A stretch of 45,519 nt of DNA from CAIVSN01 sp043778375 (GTDB lineage: Bacteria > Patescibacteriota > Gracilibacteria > BD1-5 > UBA2023): the NCBI GenBank assembly GCA_043778375.1, contig JAYWGH010000003.1:1-45519 (forward strand), given 5' to 3'. The notes under the pieces are model-generated. The model did no database searches and had not been told where the DNA came from. It saw only the letters and a list, made by a program, of their open reading frames with translations. Both the position numbers and the translations under genes were made by a program. Below, piece after piece: positions 18,639-28,662 of the stretch; position 1 is the stretch's first letter, and each line of letters starts with the position of its first letter.

Positions 18639-18938
18639 CTACTTAGTAATGATTTTCTGAAAGTCTGCGATACGCGCTCCATCTTTGAGGGTAACGAGCA
18701 TTTTTGTTGTCTCTTTTCTCTTTACTTGAGCTCCACGCTTTCCATTTACTCGGACTTTTGTACGAGTATTGATGACATTTACCTTTGCAACTTTCACTCC
18801 ATAAAGACGCTCCACTGCAGTCCGCACATCGATCTTTGTAGCTCGATCACTCACAATGAGTGTATAGACTCCTTTTGTCTCGAGCATCTGAGTCTTCTCA
18901 GTGACGAGGGGTTTTTTAATAACACTATATATAGACAT
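18639..18938 (-). CDS. rplW: 50S ribosomal protein L23
   Basis: The product has 99 aa. It starts with VIKKPLVTEKTQMLETKGVY; VERLYGVKVAKVNVINTRTK follows. L23 sits at the tunnel exit and docks trigger factor and SRP in other bacteria. It is in standard order, 6 nt before rplB. Confidence 0.96.
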   Translation of the reverse strand: MSIYSVIKKPLVTEKTQMLETKGVYTLIVSDRATKIDVRTAVERLYGVKVAKVNVINTRTKVRVNGKRGAQVKRKETTKMLVTLKDGARIADFQKIITK

Positions 18939-18943
18939 ATAAA

Positions 18944-19567
18944 CTAATTAGCAAAGTGAGAAGAAACAAATGCAAGTGAGTCTTTTGTGAAGACGAGATC
19001 CTTAAACTTGAGAAGATCGTGTGGATTGAGGTAGTTTGCACCAATCACTTTCACATGAGGGATGTTGCGACCTGCCTGAAACGCTGCTGTATCTGTTGGG
19101 AGTACTGCAAGTACTGCTGAAGTAAGTCCCATCTTTGTCGTAAGAGCGAGCATATCCTTAGTCTTAAGAGTCTTGTCAGAGAGATTTTCGATCACTTTTA
19201 CCTGACTGTCTACCGCCTTTGAAGAAAGGATAGAGAAGAGTGCAATTCGGCGCTCTTTTTTGTTCATTCGGAGCTCAAAATTACGATTGTTGAGTGGACC
19301 AAATGCAACTCCTCCTCCTCGTCGTGTTGGGGATCTACTGTCACCTGCTCGAGCCTGACCTGTTCCCTTCTGCTTATAAAGCTTTCGGGTTGATCCATTT
19401 CGCTCACTTCGAGTGAGAGTGTGTGCGATCGCATTTCGAGCATTTGCATGCTGAAGGAGAAGAAGTCGGTGGATGAGTCCTGAGTTGATCGTTCGACCAA
19501 AAATAGCTCCATCAAGATCAATTTTTCCTGATTCGGCTCCGATTTTGCTATAAAGTACTGCTTGCAT
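18944..19567 (-). CDS. rplD: 50S ribosomal protein L4
   Basis: The product has 207 aa. The tunnel-lining loop reads RKLYKQKGTGQARAGDSRSP with TRRGGGVAFGP, followed by MNKKERRIALFSILSSKA. The C-terminal domain ends VKVIGANYLNPHDLLKF. In some bacteria L4 also represses its own operon; no sign of that can be read here. Confidence 0.97.
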   Translation of the reverse strand: MQAVLYSKIGAESGKIDLDGAIFGRTINSGLIHRLLLLQHANARNAIAHTLTRSERNGSTRKLYKQKGTGQARAGDSRSPTRRGGGVAFGPLNNRNFELRMNKKERRIALFSILSSKAVDSQVKVIENLSDKTLKTKDMLALTTKMGLTSAVLAVLPTDTAAFQAGRNIPHVKVIGANYLNPHDLLKFKDLVFTKDSLAFVSSHFAN

Positions 19568-19570
19568 GAT

Positions 19571-20125
19571 CTAAAAGTTGAATACTACGAGAGAATTTCG
19601 GGCTCCTGGAACTGGTCCTCGTACTGCTACGATGCCAAGCTCTTTGTTTATGAGCTCTACTGGAACATCCTTGAGGGTGATGGTGTCTGTACCCATGTGA
19701 CCGTGCATTCGTCGTCCTGGCTTTGTACGGCGAGGCTTACGAGTACCGATCGATCCGAGTGCGCGGTGAAACTTTGAACCGTGACCTCCAGGACCTCCTG
19801 AGAAGTTGTGGCGTTTCATAGCTCCCGCAAAACCCTTACCCTTGGAAATACCAACGAGGCTAACAGTAACGACACCATCGAGCATATCGAGTGTGACTAC
19901 GGTACCAACAGCAATGCTTGCCATGACGCCAGTCGCAGGGACTTCTCGGATGAACTCTTGCTTTCCAAAAGTAGACTTGAGTACAACTGACTCATATCCA
20001 TCTTTTTGGAGTGTCTTTACCTGTATAACTATGGTCTGCGGGAACTTACAGAGTGTGACAGGCACAAACGCATCGTTCTTGAGGAGTCGAGTCATTTCGA
20101 CTTTTTTGGTGATGATACCAGCCAT
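19571..20125 (-). CDS. rplC: 50S ribosomal protein L3
   Basis: The product has 184 aa, slightly shorter than usual. Family text includes MTRLLKNDAFVPVTLCKFP, SKGKGFAGAMKRHNFSGGPG, GSIGTRKPRRTKPGRRMHGH and GPVPGARNSLV. It is the first gene of this S10-spc cluster: rpsJ, which normally precedes it, is instead downstream of tuf at 28663. Confidence 0.97.
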   Translation of the reverse strand: MAGIITKKVEMTRLLKNDAFVPVTLCKFPQTIVIQVKTLQKDGYESVVLKSTFGKQEFIREVPATGVMASIAVGTVVTLDMLDGVVTVSLVGISKGKGFAGAMKRHNFSGGPGGHGSKFHRALGSIGTRKPRRTKPGRRMHGHMGTDTITLKDVPVELINKELGIVAVRGPVPGARNSLVVFNF

Positions 20126-20223
20126 GTGAGAGAAAAATGAATTAGAGGTTGCATAGCATCACTCTGCAAGGATTGCATTGGGATCTGCTATTCAACGTAA
20201 CGCTTCTATATTGAAGTGGCAAT

Positions 20224-20251
20224 ATGGTATGGAAAGATGTGTGGGTGTCAA
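20224..20251 (-). promoter_or_regulatory. Predicted promoter of the S10-spc cluster
   Basis: On the minus strand TTGACA (-35) and TACCAT (-10) are separated by 16 nt. They sit about 100 nt upstream of the rplC ATG, leaving a leader (20126-20217) that could hold regulation but shows no terminator. The promoter lies just inside the space after the convergent-free upstream gene. Confidence 0.55.
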
Positions 20252-20263
20252 AAGAAAATTGAG

Positions 20264-20677
20264 CTATTTCTCCCCAACCATCTCTCGCATCTTTTCCTCG
20301 ATATTCGACTTCAGATAAAAGTACACTCCCGTGAGGATTTTTCGACGATTTGAGCTGATTTTCGCATCAGCGAGGGCATCTAGTCGGTCATCAAGATCAT
20401 CTCGCACTCGAGTCAGCGCGCGGATAGAGATCTTGTCATCCCCCTGTGCTGCTATCTCTATATTTGCATAGAGCTCATCCAAGACTCGATCAAGTCGTGA
20501 TCGATATGAGTCAATGATGAGTGAATTTACCTCTTCCACAGAACGCTGCTGGGCAGTAGTATTTGGTGCAGGGGCAACAGTCTTTTGAGGAGCTGTAGCA
20601 GCAGAGGCGCTACCAACAAATGCTCCCGCAAAAAATGCAAGAGAGCTCATACAGACAACGACAATGCGAATATACAT
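20264..20677 (-). CDS. Small secreted helical protein, unknown function
   Basis: I do not recognise this 137-aa protein. Its first 27 residues form a Sec signal peptide (basic MYIR, hydrophobic core, cleavage likely after ASA in GSASAAT). An Ala/Pro/Thr-rich linker follows, then an all-helical charged domain from about residue 48: SYRSRLDRVLDELYANI, LTRVRDDLDDRLDAL and YFYLKSNIEEKM. It should be exported and either periplasm-like or surface-located. It is codirectional with and downstream of the histidine kinase gene, so a link to that two-component system is possible but unproven. Confidence 0.75.
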   Translation of the reverse strand: MYIRIVVVCMSSLAFFAGAFVGSASAATAPQKTVAPAPNTTAQQRSVEEVNSLIIDSYRSRLDRVLDELYANIEIAAQGDDKISIRALTRVRDDLDDRLDALADAKISSNRRKILTGVYFYLKSNIEEKMREMVGEK

Positions 20678-20739
20678 ACACTATGTATACCGAAAAACCT
20701 TTGTCGGGCAAATCCGCGGGGTGAAAAATGCGTGAAGGC

Positions 20740-22077
20740 CTAGAGCACTCACTCTTCAAGAATAATCTTTAAGTGAAATCCTTTCCCTGTATCGCTCTCT
20801 ATAGCGACATGTCCATGATGATGCTTGGCAATTTTCTCGACGAGTGAGAGCCCGATACCTATTCCCTTATTTTTCCCTGCCACGCTTCGACCGGAGTCCT
20901 CCTGATAAAACTTTTCAGTCAAAAATGGTACTCGTGAGGCCTCAACACCACGTCCATCATCCTCACACTGGAGCGTTACGCGACCTTTTTGCTTTGAGAG
21001 ACGCACTGAGAGGGTTGTATGATCCCCAGCATACTTGATAAAGTTTGAGTAAACATTGTGTACCAGCTGTACAATGAGATCTCGCTCAAGTCGCACCTTA
21101 CACACAGCGTCTGCGAGAGTGATCACCTGGGCTGAGCGCGCAAGAAGTGGTGTGTACTCCTCTCTGAGGTCATCAAATATCTCACGCAGATCAAACTCGC
21201 TATACTGCGCCTCACGCTCCGAGAGCGCGACAATCTTTTCATACTGCATGATAGAGTCTGTAACCGAGAGTAGCCGATCGAGCTCACCCTGTACTATACC
21301 AAGTCCTCGTTCATCGAGCGCGACCACACCATCCTCTACTCCCTCCAGAAATACCTTGAGTGCTGTGATCGGAGTTTTTACCTCATGAGAAAAGTCAGAG
21401 AGAAAATCAGATCGTATTTTCTCCTGTTTTGAGAGACTGAGAGATAGAGTATTCACCGCTCGTACCAGTGGGGCAAACTCGTCTTCACGAGTATACTTTA
21501 CCTCACTATAATTACGAGACTCCGTGAGCTCATCCAGACGCCTAGAGAGTGCCTCTGTAGGCCTAAATATCACCTTCGTCCAGATAAAAGTAATCGTCAG
21601 AATCAACGATATAAGGGTGAGATTTACCCAAAAAAGTGTAGTAAATATCTTGATCAAAAAGTTACGCTCTGGACTCACTCCGCTAGAAAAAGCGGTAGAG
21701 AGAATATTCCCAATAAGCTGTGGGATTGAGAGGGCACTCACCCCCTGGGCTACCGGATTGCCTCATGTAGACTTTCGGAGTGACTCTGCCAGAGTTGCTG
21801 TCTTTTGTGTTTGGGAGAAGTCCTCGAGATTTTTCGTGAGATCTTTGAGATCAGTAAGCGTTTGCTTATACTCAGCGACTATGGCTGGATCGAGCTCTTT
21901 ACTCTCTATAAAAGCTCCGATGAGTGCTGTTTCATCTCCAGGGTTTTTCTCTCGCACTTCGTCCACATACTCAGCAAAATATCTCGGTGCATAGTAGAGG
22001 GTACTCCCAATATTTCCAGCAATCAGGAGAATGAGTGCTACCGCAAGAAACGAGATAAAACTCACTGAAAAGCGCAT
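20740..22077 (-). CDS. Two-component sensor histidine kinase
   Basis: The product has 445 aa. TM1 is at about 5-27, an extracytoplasmic sensor region at 28-138, TM2 at about 141-166, a HAMP-like linker, then the HisKA domain with phospho-acceptor His231 in FSHEVKTP. The HATPase domain has an N box (HNVYSNFIKYAG), G1 (EDDGRGV) and G2 (GKNKGIGIGLSLVEKI). A TGA at codon 105 joins the sensor and kinase halves as Gly. A second TGA (20749-20751) near the end is followed by two codons and TAG, possibly a former stop. The ATG is 1 nt after the regulator stop, so the pair is translationally coupled. Confidence 0.93.
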
Positions 22078-22078
22078 G

Positions 22079-22744
22079 CTATCGAGCGTGAAGACGATAA
22101 CCCACCGCTCTGAGTGTCTCTATTTCGAGGTATGGCTCAAACTTCTTTCGGAGGTTCTTCATATGTGTATCAATGGTACGATCCGAAAGATACCGCTCGT
22201 ACCCGATGATTTCCTTCATGAGCGTATCCCTCCCCACAACATCTCCCACATGCGACATCAAGTGACAGAGGAGCTCAAACTCGGTTTTCGTGAGCTTGAT
22301 CTCTGCCCCATCTGCGAGTACGAGATATTTATCGAGCTGTACGACCACTCTCCCCACTGTGAGTATATTTGCTGGTGCGACAACAGGCGTTCGGGCAAAG
22401 TGTCTCGCAATACGTGCCATGAGCTCGCGAGCCGAAAATGGCTTTGCAATAAAGTCATCCGCTCCAAGCTCGAGAGAGGCAACACGATCGTCCTCTCAAA
22501 TACGAGCAGAGAGCACTAAAATTGGGCAATTCGACGCCTTACGCATGATTGGGAGTATCTCAAGACCTGATCGTATCGGGAGATTGAGATCCAAAATGAT
22601 GAGATCAGGTGTTTGCTTACGAAACTGGACCAAAGCCTGCTCACCATCTGGAGCAACAGTTACAGCATATCCGTCCCGCTCTATATACGCGGCAAGCATT
22701 TGAGAGATCGTTGTATCATCTTCTACGAGGAGGATATTGAGCAT
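22079..22744 (-). CDS. OmpR/PhoB-family response regulator
   Basis: The product has 221 aa. The receiver domain has the acidic pocket (VEDD), phospho-acceptor Asp52 (ILDLNLP) and the conserved Lys (IAKPFS). The winged-helix DNA-binding domain has LTKTEFELLCHL, GRDTLMKEI, RTIDTHMKNLRKK and LRAVGYRL. The TGA at codon 83 is read as Gly and joins the halves. It is the partner of the histidine kinase directly downstream. The target genes are unknown. Confidence 0.95.
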
Positions 22745-22754
22745 AGGAGGAGCC

Positions 22755-23876
22755 TTAGGGAGTAGAGCGCGAATTGCGACGTACAGTTTGTGCTTTTACC
22801 ACTGGCGCTATCGTGTATATAGCCTTTATACTCGCAAGTACCGGAAGAGTCACAAGTACCCCTGGTATACCAAAGAGGCTTCCAGCAAGAGCCATCCAAA
22901 ATATTACTTCAAAATCTGAAAGCTTGAGATTGGAGCCATGTATACGAGGAATGAGCACAAAGCCCTCTATTTGCTGTATAAAAATGTACGCAATAAGTAC
23001 AATGGTCATATCGCCAATCCCTCCTCCTGCAGCACTCAGAATAGCTGGGAGTGCTGCGATAATAGGTCCTATTATTGGTACAAAAGTACAAAGCCCAGCA
23101 ATAAATGCAAGACTCCAAATATGATCTACAGATACTCAAGAGAGCTTGAGGAGTGAGAGTACTAGAAGTGTAACACTAAACATCGCAACCGCCATCATAC
23201 CCTGTCCCTTCCACCACTTCGTAAGGACATGCTCAATACTCTGCGTCTGAGCTCCTGAAAGCATATGTCACTTCCCTAAGAGACGGATAGCGATATTAAA
23301 AAGTTTTTCTCGCTCTGGAGCTGCAAATATATAAAAAATAATAGTGAGCCCAACCCCCTGAATCGAATTAAAGACTCCAAGAAATCCAGAAAATACTCCT
23401 CCCGCCGCATTTTTAGTAATCTCTCCCAGAGGAGCGACAATACTCCCGAGATGGGAGAGAACGAAAGTACTCAGAGAAGAAATCTCTCCAGTAAATCCAA
23501 GTTTTCCAAGAAGACTACCAGAAAAATGTCTTGAAATCAGACTCGGATCAGCGATCGCTGCCTGCGAGAAATCTATAAATACTTTCATATAGCGCTGTAT
23601 TTCCCTGAATGCGTCAGCAAATACCGGCAATATTCCTACTACAAAGAGGGCGAGTACGATGATCACTCCGAGAAGTACAAAGATAGGGGAAATATACTTC
23701 GGTATCTTGTACCTTTCTAAGCCTGCCAAGAGTGGACTCGTAAGGACAATAGCAATCCCCACCCAGAGGAGAGACAAAAGTACATCTTGAGCTACATACA
23801 CAAGCGTGAGTCCTGCAGCTACTAGGAGTAAAATTCCAATCTTTTGAACAAAATCTGCGTGAGAGGAATATTTCAT
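22755..23876 (-). CDS. AI-2E/PerM-family permease
   Basis: The 373-aa polytopic membrane protein has about eight hydrophobic segments. Family traits are an N-terminal TM pair, a long amphipathic central part, and the C-terminal FVPIIGPIIAALPAILSA, IEGFVLIPRIHG and LFGIPGVLVTLPVLA. Two TGA codons are read as Gly (first at 23265-23267). Members export varied substrates or act as Na+/H+ antiporters, so the AI-2 label is only a family name. It ends 10 nt before the response regulator ATG, which suggests co-transcription. Confidence 0.9.
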
Positions 23877-23879
23877 ATT

Positions 23880-26501
23880 TTATTGATCAAGACTGGTCTC
23901 CTGAGAGTCGGGAGCTTCTTCATCTTCTGCCTTTGCCATAATAGTCATCCCCTTGAATGCGTCTTTTTTGTCCTTGAGCTTAGCGAGGATAACGCCCTGC
24001 GTAACGCGGCTCGTAATGCGAATAGTCCCGAGTGGTACTCGTACGGTCTGTCCTGAGCGGGATATGAGGATCACTTCTCCCTCTTTACGCACCGTCTCGT
24101 CGATGAGATGTACTCCGATGATATCTCCCATCTTCTCGGTCATCGAGCCAGCCTTTACTCCTGAGCCACCTCGTCCCTGCTCTCGGTAGTCATCGATATC
24201 TGAGAGCTTCCCCATTCCATTTTCAGTAACAGTAAACACATACTTTGCACCTTCATCGACTATATCTGCCTCAACGACACTATCATCAGCTGCAATCTTC
24301 ATCCCACGGACTCCAGCAGCCGCTCGTCCCATCACTCGCACATCGGACTCGGAGAATTGTATTGCCTTCCCTTTGCGAGAAACCATGAGAATCTTGTCCT
24401 CACCATGCGTACACTTTACCCATCCGAGCTCATCCCCATCTTTAGGCTTCATCACTATGAGTCCCGAAGCGCGGATATTGGCGAGCTCATCAAAATCTAC
24501 TCGTTTTACGATCGCCTTTTTAGAAATGAGCGCAAAGTGTTTTCCGCTCGCAGCCGTAATATCGAGAATCGCCTCAATCTGCTCGTCTTTGGCGAGAGAT
24601 ACGAAGTTAATGATCGGTTGCCCCTTAGCAGTTCGCTGCGCCTCAGGAATCTCGTAGGCTGGGAGCCTAAAAACTCGTCCCGTATTCGTAAAGAATAAGA
24701 GATCATTGTGATTTTGGGTCGAGAGAAGGAGTTTTACCTCATCCTCATCCTTGACCGCTGTATTCACCCCCTTTCCACCTCGCCGCTGCGTCCGAAAAGA
24801 TGAGGACTTAATCCGCTTGATGTACGAGTTTTGAGAGAGTGTGATCACGACCTCCTCATTTGGGATCGTATCTTTTGGAGACCATTCACCAACTCCTCAG
24901 GCTTGTACCTCTGTGCGTCTCGCGTCTCCGTACTTATCCTTGATCTCCGCGAGCTCCTCCGAGACGATCACTCGTACTCGCTCAGGCTTTGCGAGAATAT
25001 CCTCAAGATCTGCGATCAAAAGGAGCTTTTCCGCGAGCTCGTCCTCGATCTTTTTACGCTCAAGTCCCGCAAGTCTCTGGAGTTGCATCTCAAGAATCGC
25101 GTCAGTCTGTCGATCTGAAAGGCTGAAACTCGTCATGAGATTCGTCTTCGCCTCTTCTTTGGTCGATGAGGCACGGATCATCTTGATAACCGCATCGATG
25201 TTATCGAGTGCGATCTTGAGTCCCTCGAGTATGTGCGCGCGTGCTCGAGCTATCCCAAGCTCATAGTTGGTGCGACGAGTCACCACCTCTCGACGGTGCT
25301 CGATAAACTCCTCGAGGATCTCGACGAGATTAAAGAGTTTTGGCTGCATCCCACGGTCATGGAGGGCAATCATGTTATACCCAAAACTCGTCTGGAGAGG
25401 GGTGAGCTTGTAGAGTTGATTGAGGATCTTTTTTGGAAAGGCATCTTTTTTGAGCTCAATGACGACTCGTACTCCCTCTTTATTAGACTCATCTCGCAAG
25501 TCTGATATACCGATAATGATCTTTTCTTGTACGAGCTCGGCGATCTTTTCGATAAAGGTCTTCTTATTGAGCTGGTACGGGATCTCCGTAATGAGGATCA
25601 CTTTCTTGCCGTTTTTAAGCTCGTCGATCTCGGCGCGTCCTCGAATAATGATGGATCCTCGACCCGTAGCGTACGCAGTGGCGATATCCTTTTGATTGTA
25701 GATAATTCCTCCGGTCGGAAAATCTGGCCCCTTGATAAAATGTAGAAGATCATCAACGGTGATACTGCTCGCGTCAGCACTCCCAAGCATAAACTGAAGA
25801 GCATCTATGACCTCGCTGAGATTGTGTGGAGGGATATTCGTCGCCATACCAACCGCGATACCCACTGATCCGTTGAGAAGGAGGTTTGGAACTCGTGTCG
25901 GGAGAACCGTCGGCTCTTTGGTGGAGGCGTCGTAGTTATCTCGCCAGTCAACCGTATCCTTGTCCATATCGGCGAGCATGAGCTCTCAGAGCTTTGCCAT
26001 CTTGACCTCTGTATATCGCATTGCAGCGGCTCCATCTCCATCCATCGATCCAAAGTTTCCCTGCCCATCTACGAGCATATACCGCATCGAAAAGTCCTGT
26101 GCCATACGCACCATAGCATCATATACCGAGGTATCTCCGTGTGGGTGATACTTACCAAGGACATCTCCAACAACACGAGCAGACTTACGGTGTTTACCAG
26201 TAGCTCGCACTCCACCATCATACATGGCGTAGAGAATACGGCGATGTACGGGCTTGAGTCCATCACGAATGTCCGGGAGTGCTCGCATGACGATAACGCT
26301 CATTGCGTAGTCGAGATAACAGTTCTCCATTTCCTCTACAATCGATCGGTCCGAGTCACCTTCATAGGTGATACCCAGCGGGAGATCAAGTGTAGTAGTT
26401 GAGGAAGCTGTTTCTTCAGCAGAAGACTCCTCTCCAGATGGGGCATCGGAGGCTTCAGGGAGATCGAGCGGGAGCTCAGTATTGTCGGATTCTGGAGACA
26501 T
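23880..26501 (-). CDS. gyrA: DNA gyrase subunit A
   Basis: The product has 873 aa. After an acidic N-terminal extension come ALPDIRDGLKPVHRRILYAM, the quinolone-region GKYHPHGDTSVYD and the catalytic Tyr163 (AMRYTEVKM). The GyrA box QRRGGKG in the C-terminal wrapping domain marks gyrase rather than topoisomerase IV. The residue at the E. coli Ser83 position is Thr, natural in several species. Two TGA codons are read as Gly (25983-25985 just after the active site, and another near 24895). It has its own promoter upstream and lies 3 nt from the permease gene, which it may transcribe. Confidence 0.97.
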
Positions 26502-26527
26502 AAAAAAAGACCGGAAATTAGGCTTTT

Positions 26528-26555
26528 AGTATAGGAAAAATACAGGATTTTGCAA
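26528..26555 (-). promoter_or_regulatory. Predicted gyrA promoter
   Basis: On the minus strand TTGCAA (-35) and TATACT (-10) have a 16-nt spacer. The -10 ends 27 nt upstream of the gyrA ATG, in the divergent gap shared with tmk. Confidence 0.65.
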
Positions 26556-26628
26556 AGCAATTGACGGCGTATTCTCCTCGCAATTTCTCGGTTATTCACT
26601 ACTATATGGATATAACTTTTACAAATCT

Positions 26629-27297
26629 ATGGCTCAAGCAAAATTCATCGTTATCGAGGGGGTAGACGGTTCCGGGAAAGGCACTCAAGTAGAGCTCCTC
26701 CGAGCTCTCTATGAGTCACAAGGGAAGAAAGTAGGGATGCTTGATTTCCCAAGGTATAAAGAGCAGTCAGGATTTATGGTGAGTAAGTATCTCAATGGTG
26801 AGTATGGCTCACTCGCCGAAATAGGTCCAGAGCTCGGGAGTATGTTCTACGCAATCGACCGTTTTGACGCAAAAAAAGAAGCCCTTCATCTCCTCGCTAC
26901 CTGTGACATTGTCATTGCAAACCGGTATGTGAGCTCAAATATGATCCATCAAGCGACTAAGATGGACAGCTATGAAAAGATTGATGCGTACCTCTCGTGG
27001 ATCTACCATCTCGAGTTTAGTGTATTTGGTATTCCAAAGCCTGATCTCGTCATATATCTCAAGATCTCACCCACTACGTCCCATCGCCTCATTGCACAAA
27101 AAGCTCAGCGCGAATACATCCAAGGTGGGAAGAATATCGATCTCCATGAAGGGAGTTCACAGCACATCAAGTGGGCAATCCAGATTGCTGAGTATGTAGC
27201 GGCTCAGTATACCAACTGGAATGTTATAGAATGCGAGCAAGATGGGGAGATGCTCCCTCGAGAAGTAATCACTGCCCAAATTGCTGCGTGCATATAG
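26629..27297 (+). CDS. tmk: Thymidylate kinase
   Basis: Phosphorylates dTMP to dTDP. The product has 222 aa with P-loop IEGVDGSGKGTQ (residues 9-20), the DFPRY motif, FYAIDRFDAK and the NRYVSSNMIHQ segment. PDLVIYL precedes a LID-like part. Codon use and TAG stop are normal and there is no TGA. It is divergent from gyrA and ends 12 nt before a bidirectional terminator. Confidence 0.95.
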   Translation: MAQAKFIVIEGVDGSGKGTQVELLRALYESQGKKVGMLDFPRYKEQSGFMVSKYLNGEYGSLAEIGPELGSMFYAIDRFDAKKEALHLLATCDIVIANRYVSSNMIHQATKMDSYEKIDAYLSWIYHLEFSVFGIPKPDLVIYLKISPTTSHRLIAQKAQREYIQGGKNIDLHEGSSQHIKWAIQIAEYVAAQYTNWNVIECEQDGEMLPREVITAQIAACI

Positions 27298-27309
27298 TCT
27301 CGAGTAAGT

Positions 27310-27342
27310 AAAAATTCCCCCGATACATCGGGGGAATTTTTA
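27310..27342. terminator. Bidirectional intrinsic terminator
   Basis: A perfect 11-bp stem ATTCCCCCGAT/ATCGGGGGAAT with A and T tracts on both sides serves tmk (+) and the convergent membrane protein gene (-). Confidence 0.93.
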
Positions 27343-27352
27343 TGTAAGTATT

Positions 27353-27769
27353 CTAAAATGAGTCAAAGTTTGCGTCAATCTTTGGAGTTCCAGTCCTACT
27401 AATGCCTGATTCTCAACCACTCCCGAAAAACTTTGTTGATAGGCTCTGAATAGTCGAAAATATTTCTTTTGGGTCAACATACTTACTCACGCTCATACCC
27501 ATGATATCACCGATCTTTGGGATCACAAAGAGAGAGACGATTATCACTATTACTCCTATTACAGCGAAGCGAATAGAATTCACTGCAGGCTTTACTTTTT
27601 CATCCTTACCACCAGAGAGAATGAGCATGACTCCTCACCAAATGATAAACAATACTGCCATAAACCCCGATACAAGCACTACTAGAGCTATACCGACTCT
27701 GACAATATCTGTGAGCTCATACGATTGGTTAATGAGATCAGGGCCACTCGCGAATGCAATATCAAACAT
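27353..27769 (-). CDS. Two-TM membrane protein, VirB2/Mbov_0395 pilin-like
   Basis: The product has 138 aa with two TGA codons read as Gly, so the standard code shows only part of it. TM1 is near residues 22-48 and leads into WGGVMLILSGGKDEKVKPA, then TM2 (AVIGVIVIIVSLFVIP). The W-G-G...SGG-x-E-K signature between two TMs is the pattern of small VirB2/TrbC- or Mbov_0395-like pilin subunits common in CPR and mollicutes. The first Gly of that signature is a TGA. No other secretion gene adjoins. The assignment rests on this motif alone. Confidence 0.75.
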
Positions 27770-27816
27770 AAAAGGAAAGTTTACTGAGAGAGTACCTTCA
27801 GATGCTCAGAAGTAAA

Positions 27817-27838
27817 GAAAAAAGGCCCATATTGGCCT
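27817..27838 (-). terminator. Intrinsic terminator after khpA
   Basis: On the minus strand AGGCCA pairs with TGGGCCT around a short loop and is followed by six T. It lies 10 nt past khpA and ends the long ftsX-to-khpA run. Confidence 0.85.
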
Positions 27839-27847
27839 AGATTGCTG

Positions 27848-28099
27848 TTATGCTTCCTCGTCTTCTTCGAGGAGCTTAAGATTGAGACGAGCAGCTGTTT
27901 TCCCTCCAAACACTCGGAGGAGGGTTCGAATTGAAGACACTGTTTGTCCTCCTCTGCCTATCACTGTCTTCATATCCTCTTTGTCAACTCTCATACTAAT
28001 GAGTGTACCTAGCTCATCGTCTCTCACCTCAAGTACGAGTGACTCAGGTAAAGAGAGAAGTGGAATTACAAGAGTACGTACGTAATCGACTGGTGTCAT
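27848..28099 (-). CDS. khpA: KhpA-type KH-domain RNA-binding protein
   Basis: The product has 83 aa and a single KH domain with the signature IGRGGQTVSSIRTLLR (GxxG loop GRGG). The acidic C terminus EEDEEA is typical. KhpA pairs with KhpB in other bacteria to bind many RNAs and affect cell division. It follows rpsP with a 1-nt TAATG overlap, the usual genomic context. Confidence 0.92.
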   Translation of the reverse strand: MTPVDYVRTLVIPLLSLPESLVLEVRDDELGTLISMRVDKEDMKTVIGRGGQTVSSIRTLLRVFGGKTAARLNLKLLEEDEEA

Positions 28100-28326
28100 T
28101 ACGCTACTCTCTTAAGAACTTTTGCAAGAGTGTCAGAGTACTGAGCTCCATTTGCTACATGCTTTGCCGCCTCAACAGCATCAAACTCGAGGGCTTTTGT
28201 GACAGGATTGTAGTGACCGAGAACCTTAATGTATCCATGCTTCGCCGCCTGAGTATGTTCAGTAAGAACAATACGGTAGAGAGGTACATGTTTTCGTCCC
28301 ACACGGGAGAGTCGAATCTTAAGCAT
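28099..28326 (-). CDS. rpsP: 30S ribosomal protein S16
   Basis: The product has 75 aa: MLKIRLSRVGRKHVPLYRIV, KVLGHYNPVTKALEFD and the C-terminal AQYSDTLAKVLK. The ATG at 28326 is chosen; an upstream ATG would run through tRNA-Leu. Its stop overlaps the khpA start. Confidence 0.96.
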   Translation of the reverse strand: MLKIRLSRVGRKHVPLYRIVLTEHTQAAKHGYIKVLGHYNPVTKALEFDAVEAAKHVANGAQYSDTLAKVLKRVA

Positions 28327-28361
28327 AATTGAAATATAAATTTGAGTCTTTGAGTATATTT

Positions 28362-28445
28362 TGGTGCCCCGAATGGGAATTGAACCCATACTCCCGAGGG
28401 AACAGGATTTTAAGTCCTGCGTGTCTACCATTCCACCATCGGGGC
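28362..28445 (-). tRNA. tRNA-Leu(UAA)
   Basis: An 84-nt class II tRNA with a long variable arm. Acceptor GCCCCGA pairs with TCGGGGC, the anticodon stem is CAGGA/TCCTG and the loop CTTAAAA gives TAA. CCA is encoded. It lies between rpmB and rpsP on the same strand. Confidence 0.95.
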
Positions 28446-28462
28446 GGTAGAGGGAAGAGCCC

Positions 28463-28660
28463 CTAAAGAATTCCTTTCTTCTTGAGTGTCTTGATCGCTT
28501 TCGCAGAAAGTCGAAGTCGCAGAGTCACTCCAGACTCGGGATCTTTTACATTTCTCCAAAAGAGATTTGGATAAAATTTACGCTTCGTTCGACGAACGGA
28601 GTGAGAAACATTATTTCCAACGGCGGTGCGCTTGCCGGTAAGCATACATACTCTGGACAT
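28463..28660 (-). CDS. rpmB: 50S ribosomal protein L28
   Basis: The product has 65 aa: MSRVCMLTGKRTAVGNNVSH, RRTKRKFYPNLF and the C-terminal LRLSAKAIKTLKKKG. It has no full zinc-binding set (one Cys only). It follows rpsJ by 2 nt. Confidence 0.95.
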   Translation of the reverse strand: MSRVCMLTGKRTAVGNNVSHSVRRTKRKFYPNLFWRNVKDPESGVTLRLRLSAKAIKTLKKKGIL

Positions 28661-28662
28661 AT

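Noticed and set aside
22031..22519. 162-aa + strand reading frame
   Set aside because: It lies opposite the response regulator gene and has no family signature.
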